This document shows, in pieces, positions 61,001-64,000 of a DNA stretch of 64,000 nucleotides. Under the pieces are notes generated by a model that worked only from the letters and a program-made list of their open reading frames with translations, had not been told where the DNA came from and made no database searches. Source of the DNA: Rotaria sordida (lineage: Eukaryota > Rotifera > Eurotatoria > Philodinida > Philodinidae); the NCBI GenBank assembly GCA_905250125.1, contig CAJNOL010000461.1, forward strand, positions 1 through 64,000. The letters are read 5' to 3'. Within the stretch, counting starts at the first letter, position 1. The number at the start of each line of letters is the position of its first letter. The translations under genes and the position numbers were made by a program.

Positions 61001-63333
61001 ATACAGTAGTATTTAAAACTGATCATTTTTCTAATATTTCAATTTTCATAGTTTATCTGTTAACAAATCCAACTCTATGTGTTGAACCTATCTTGAAATA
61101 TTAAAAAAAAATAAGGGCGTTGGTATGACCAATTTTAAGTGTCACTATATCTAATAGAGAAATCGAAAATTAATTTTAATTTCGATTTGAAATCATTTAA
61201 GGAGATGTATATTTAACATGAAATTAATTAATCTTCTACATCTTTTATGATTCAGAATTCACATGACATATAACAAGTATTCCGGATTGTTTTCGTAGGT
61301 GGAAGAGACTAAAATTCAGTAGAAAGTTCGAAATTTTTGGGAGAAAAAAGTTTCTAGCAATCTTCCTGTAAGTCGAAAGCTCTGCATATAATAATACTGA
61401 AATAAGATTTGAAAATAGTAGCTAACGAAGGAATCTCTTCAGCTGCCTCTCCTTCCGAGCTCAATTACTTTTTGCCTATAGATACTACATTGTATTCGAA
61501 TACAATAGGTCTATTTTCTAGAAACTTCAGCTTTTCGGAAAAACTCGTATTGTCGAATTTTAATCTCAAACTTTCTGCATCTAGAAAAACCAACTAGACT
61601 AGCTTTCTTAAAAAGTTTCAGATGAAAATTCGGATATACAACTTTTCCGAAAACCTGGAGTCTCTAGGCGAAAAAAAAAATCATTGAAATCGAAAGAAGG
61701 TAACTGAAGAAGTTGATAAATTTCTCACACAATAATCGGATATAAAATATTGTTTATATTTAATAGAAATAATTCTTACCAAAATCTGTGTATCATCAAT
61801 CATTGATAAAGTATTTTGAATAAATATTTGTATTAATTTTAAACCATTTTCTGTTATTTTATCTTTGATTAAAAATTTCTTTTTTGTTTTTAATAAGTTA
61901 ATTTTATCAAGAATAGTTTGATCATTATCATTTAATGATAAAATCATATTAAAATTTTTTCTTTCAATAATAATATAATCAACAAAATAATTAATAATTT
62001 CTTGTTGATTATTAGTTTTTTTTAATAATTGTTTCCATAAAGAAATATAAAATTCATTTGATAATTTTTCATTTAAATCACATTGAAAAATTTTTCGTGT
62101 TTCTTGATAAAGTACTAATGATGATGTTTGTTCAACAAATTGATAATAAATTTCTATAATTTGTTTATTTATTGTTATTTGTTTCATTAATTTAAAAATA
62201 GTTTTATAATGAATTTTTAAAAACTCATTATATTCATTTATTTTAATTATTGTTAAAAATTCATAACATAAATTTATATCAATAATCATTTTATGATCAA
62301 TTAATAATTGAAATATTTCATAAAATATTTCATATATAAGATAATCATTTATATTATTATGATCTATTGTACGATAAACAATCATTAAACAATTCCAAAG
62401 TATTTCAACATATTGTTTATTTGTATGTTGAATTAATAATAAATAAATTTTTTTAATACATAATTGAATTATTTCAGGTTTTTCAATAATTTTTTTTAAA
62501 AGACATAATAATAATGATTTCGTACATGAATGAAATGTTGATTGAACATTTTTACATGTTTCACTAAATACTAATACAAGAGAATCTAATTCATTTTCAT
62601 CACGTTCTTTCGTATTAAATAAATAATCAATAAATGATTGATAATTTTCTATTTTACGTAATAAATATGCAAATGATTCAGCTGCAAATGAACGTATATA
62701 TTCATAATTTGTTGTTAATGTATTTATTATTTTAGATGAAAATAAATATTTTGAATATAATTCATATAAATTAGCTAAATCTTTTAACATAATACGCCAT
62801 AAATATTTAAATAAATATGTTAAACATTGAAAAATTTGTTCAAGTAATTGTGTATTTATTTCATTTTGTTGTTGTTTTTTAGAATTTATTAATAAATTAA
62901 TTATATCTGTAAATAAATATTGTTTATAATAGATATAAAAATCACTTTGTAAATCACGTGCTAATTGAACAATTAAATCTAATAATGTTTCAATTATTAA
63001 TGGATTATATTCATTTAATGATTGTCGAATTAATAATATAATTTGTTCACGATTATAAATAACTTGTTCAAGTGAATTTGCTAATGGTAAAAGTTTTTGA
63101 TAAATTTTTGAATAAGCTTCACTAAAATTTAATGTTGACCAATGTTGAAGTGATTGATGAAAATAACTTGTACGTATTAAATCATCAGTATCTTGAAGAT
63201 TATTTGTATCATGATAACGAATACGATGAACAACATTTATATTTATATTATTTAAACGTTCATGAAGAGATTGATAACGAAATGGACGATGATCCTTTTC
63301 GTTTTGTTTTGATATTTTTTGTTTTTTTGTCAT
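52098..63333 (-). CDS. UTP20: UTP20, small-subunit processome component 20 (DRIM homolog)
   Basis: Very large HEAT/ARM-repeat nucleolar protein of the U3 small-subunit processome, needed for 18S rRNA maturation. Seven exons: 61780-63333, 58730-60923, 58234-58672, 57347-58170, 55663-56882, 53726-54837 and 52098-52878. They join in frame to 2,707 residues; human UTP20 has 2,785. The N-terminus follows the vertebrate protein (FRYQSLHERLNNININVVHR, LIVQLARDLQSDFY, LTYLFKYLWRIMLKDL, RSFAAESFAYLLRK), as does the mid-region (RIRSMSYKGLQIIFQLF, SIRDQGRDCLCKCIIIFGKRY, VFDLLKMYSSVAGSND). The C-terminal 60 residues are extremely basic (KRLKQTKRLGLGKKKRMK), as expected for pre-rRNA binding, and end DDMDDF. 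The gene is rich in Asn runs. The ATG abuts a splice acceptor (attctag), suggesting a spliced leader. Five introns are 57-856 bases; the larger ones (52879-53725, 54838-55662, 60924-61779) carry short inverted motifs but no gene. Confidence 0.93.
54838..55662. other. Large UTP20 intron with short inverted motifs
   Basis: An 825-base intron. It contains an interlaced pair of short inverted repeats near 55190-55230 (ttatccta/taggataa and gcagagtta/ttactctgc). The 139-codon frame on the plus strand (54732-55151) overlaps the UTP20 exon and the intron and has no features, so it is taken as chance. Confidence 0.4.
60924..61779. other. Large first UTP20 intron
   Basis: An 856-base intron. The part 61300-61660 has a less AT-rich composition and weak inverted similarity (attttctagaaactt region against aagtttctagcaat region). 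It may be an old foldback remnant. No gene. Confidence 0.35.
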
Positions 63334-64000
63334 CTAGAATAATATCAATATAAGTATTTCTTTTTGAATTTGCAAATTTTGGTTAAATGGAAGAGGCTCA
63401 AATAAAATGTAAAAATATTTTGTGGACAACCAATCATTAGCGATTTACTAGTGACATCTGATTATATGTATAGTGATCCTTTGTTTTTATCTACATAAAT
63501 CTCATAAGATTAATCGTGTAAAATTTTGTATATCCATTAATAATTAAGTTTTCGGAAGTTAAAGTTACGGAAATGAATGTATGAGATTAAATGAAATGAA
63601 ATATGGGCAAAAGAAAAAGGACAAAAAATTTTTTTTATAAATGCTTCAACCCAGACGAATAAGCTAAACCAGAGTGTGGGTGTTGGTGTAGAAAGTGAAA
63701 GAAGATCCATAATAACACTCTCCTGGAAAATGGTCAACGTCCACTTTATTTTTATATAGTACTAACACAAAAATTAGAAGAATTACAGATAATTTGGTGA
63801 ACTGATATTCTTTTTTTTCCATATAGCTGAAAGTTTTTGTTAATTTATTAATTTCTCAGCTATTTTTCATATCGACTAATTTTCCTAGACCTGAAAACAT
63901 AAAAGATTGTTGTTTTCTACATATATATATATGAGTAGTGTATATTATTGGTTTATATCATTTCAAAGGATGTTGATTATGACAGAATTTTTAGTTTAAA
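63334..64000. other. Upstream region of UTP20
   Basis: No coding sequence supported. As the 5' flank of the minus-strand UTP20 gene it should hold its promoter. A GTGTGGGTGTTGGTG motif lies at about 63673-63688. The window ends in AT-rich sequence. Confidence 0.35.

Overview
The window is a piece of an animal nuclear genome, most likely a bdelloid rotifer. It is very AT-rich, its genes carry many short GT-AG introns (about 45-90 bases) mixed with a few introns of 0.4-1.2 kb, and its protein set is metazoan: condensin, AP-2 sigma, PIGO, COASY, fascin, a PARP14-like enzyme and UTP20. Several genes have a 3' splice acceptor touching or just before the start codon, which fits the spliced-leader trans-splicing known from rotifers. 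The taxon is inferred from these traits, not from a search.

Layout. 574-2996 (+): last seven exons of the condensin I subunit NCAPD2, entered through an intron. 7075-8166 (+): a rhodopsin-type orphan GPCR exon without a clear ATG. 11649-12626 (-): an intronless secreted beta-propeller protein, a candidate for horizontal transfer. 15024-26202 (-): a dense block of five same-strand genes. In transcription order these are a zinc-finger/B-box-like protein (24443-26202), an F-box protein (23326-24192), PIGO (19819-23306), AP2S1 (17969-19748) and COASY (15024-17158). The F-box-PIGO-AP2S1 part has gaps of only 19 and 70 bases, with splice acceptors before each ATG, and looks like an operon. 29830-31537 (-): a decayed cytochrome P450. 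38088-39296 (+): an unrecognised type II membrane protein. 42332-44261 (-): fascin, first exon not found. 46820-51883 (+): a 13-exon macro/WWE/PARP protein. 52098-63333 (-): complete seven-exon UTP20, convergent with the PARP gene.

The exon structures were derived by hand. For NCAPD2 (partial), AP2S1, COASY, PIGO, the zinc-finger gene, fascin, the PARP gene and UTP20 the summed exon lengths keep frame, and AP2S1 comes out at exactly 142 residues, the human length. AP2S1 needs a 10-base microexon and COASY a GC-AG intron.

Between the genes, and inside the larger introns, lie many non-coding foldback elements: imperfect palindromes of 0.3-1.2 kb (about 2168-2683, 13819-14193, 21905-22420, 26930-27832, 32930-33325, 34731-35620, 39869-40155, 45121-46322). 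There is also a dispersed repeat with three copies (about 5315-5500, 34567-34760, 50425-50585) and a direct-repeat pair at 10.5-11.4 kb. I found no transposase, reverse transcriptase, tRNA, rRNA or CRISPR array. The genes are mostly housekeeping and unrelated in function. The most unusual content is the operon-like cluster and the density of palindromes.
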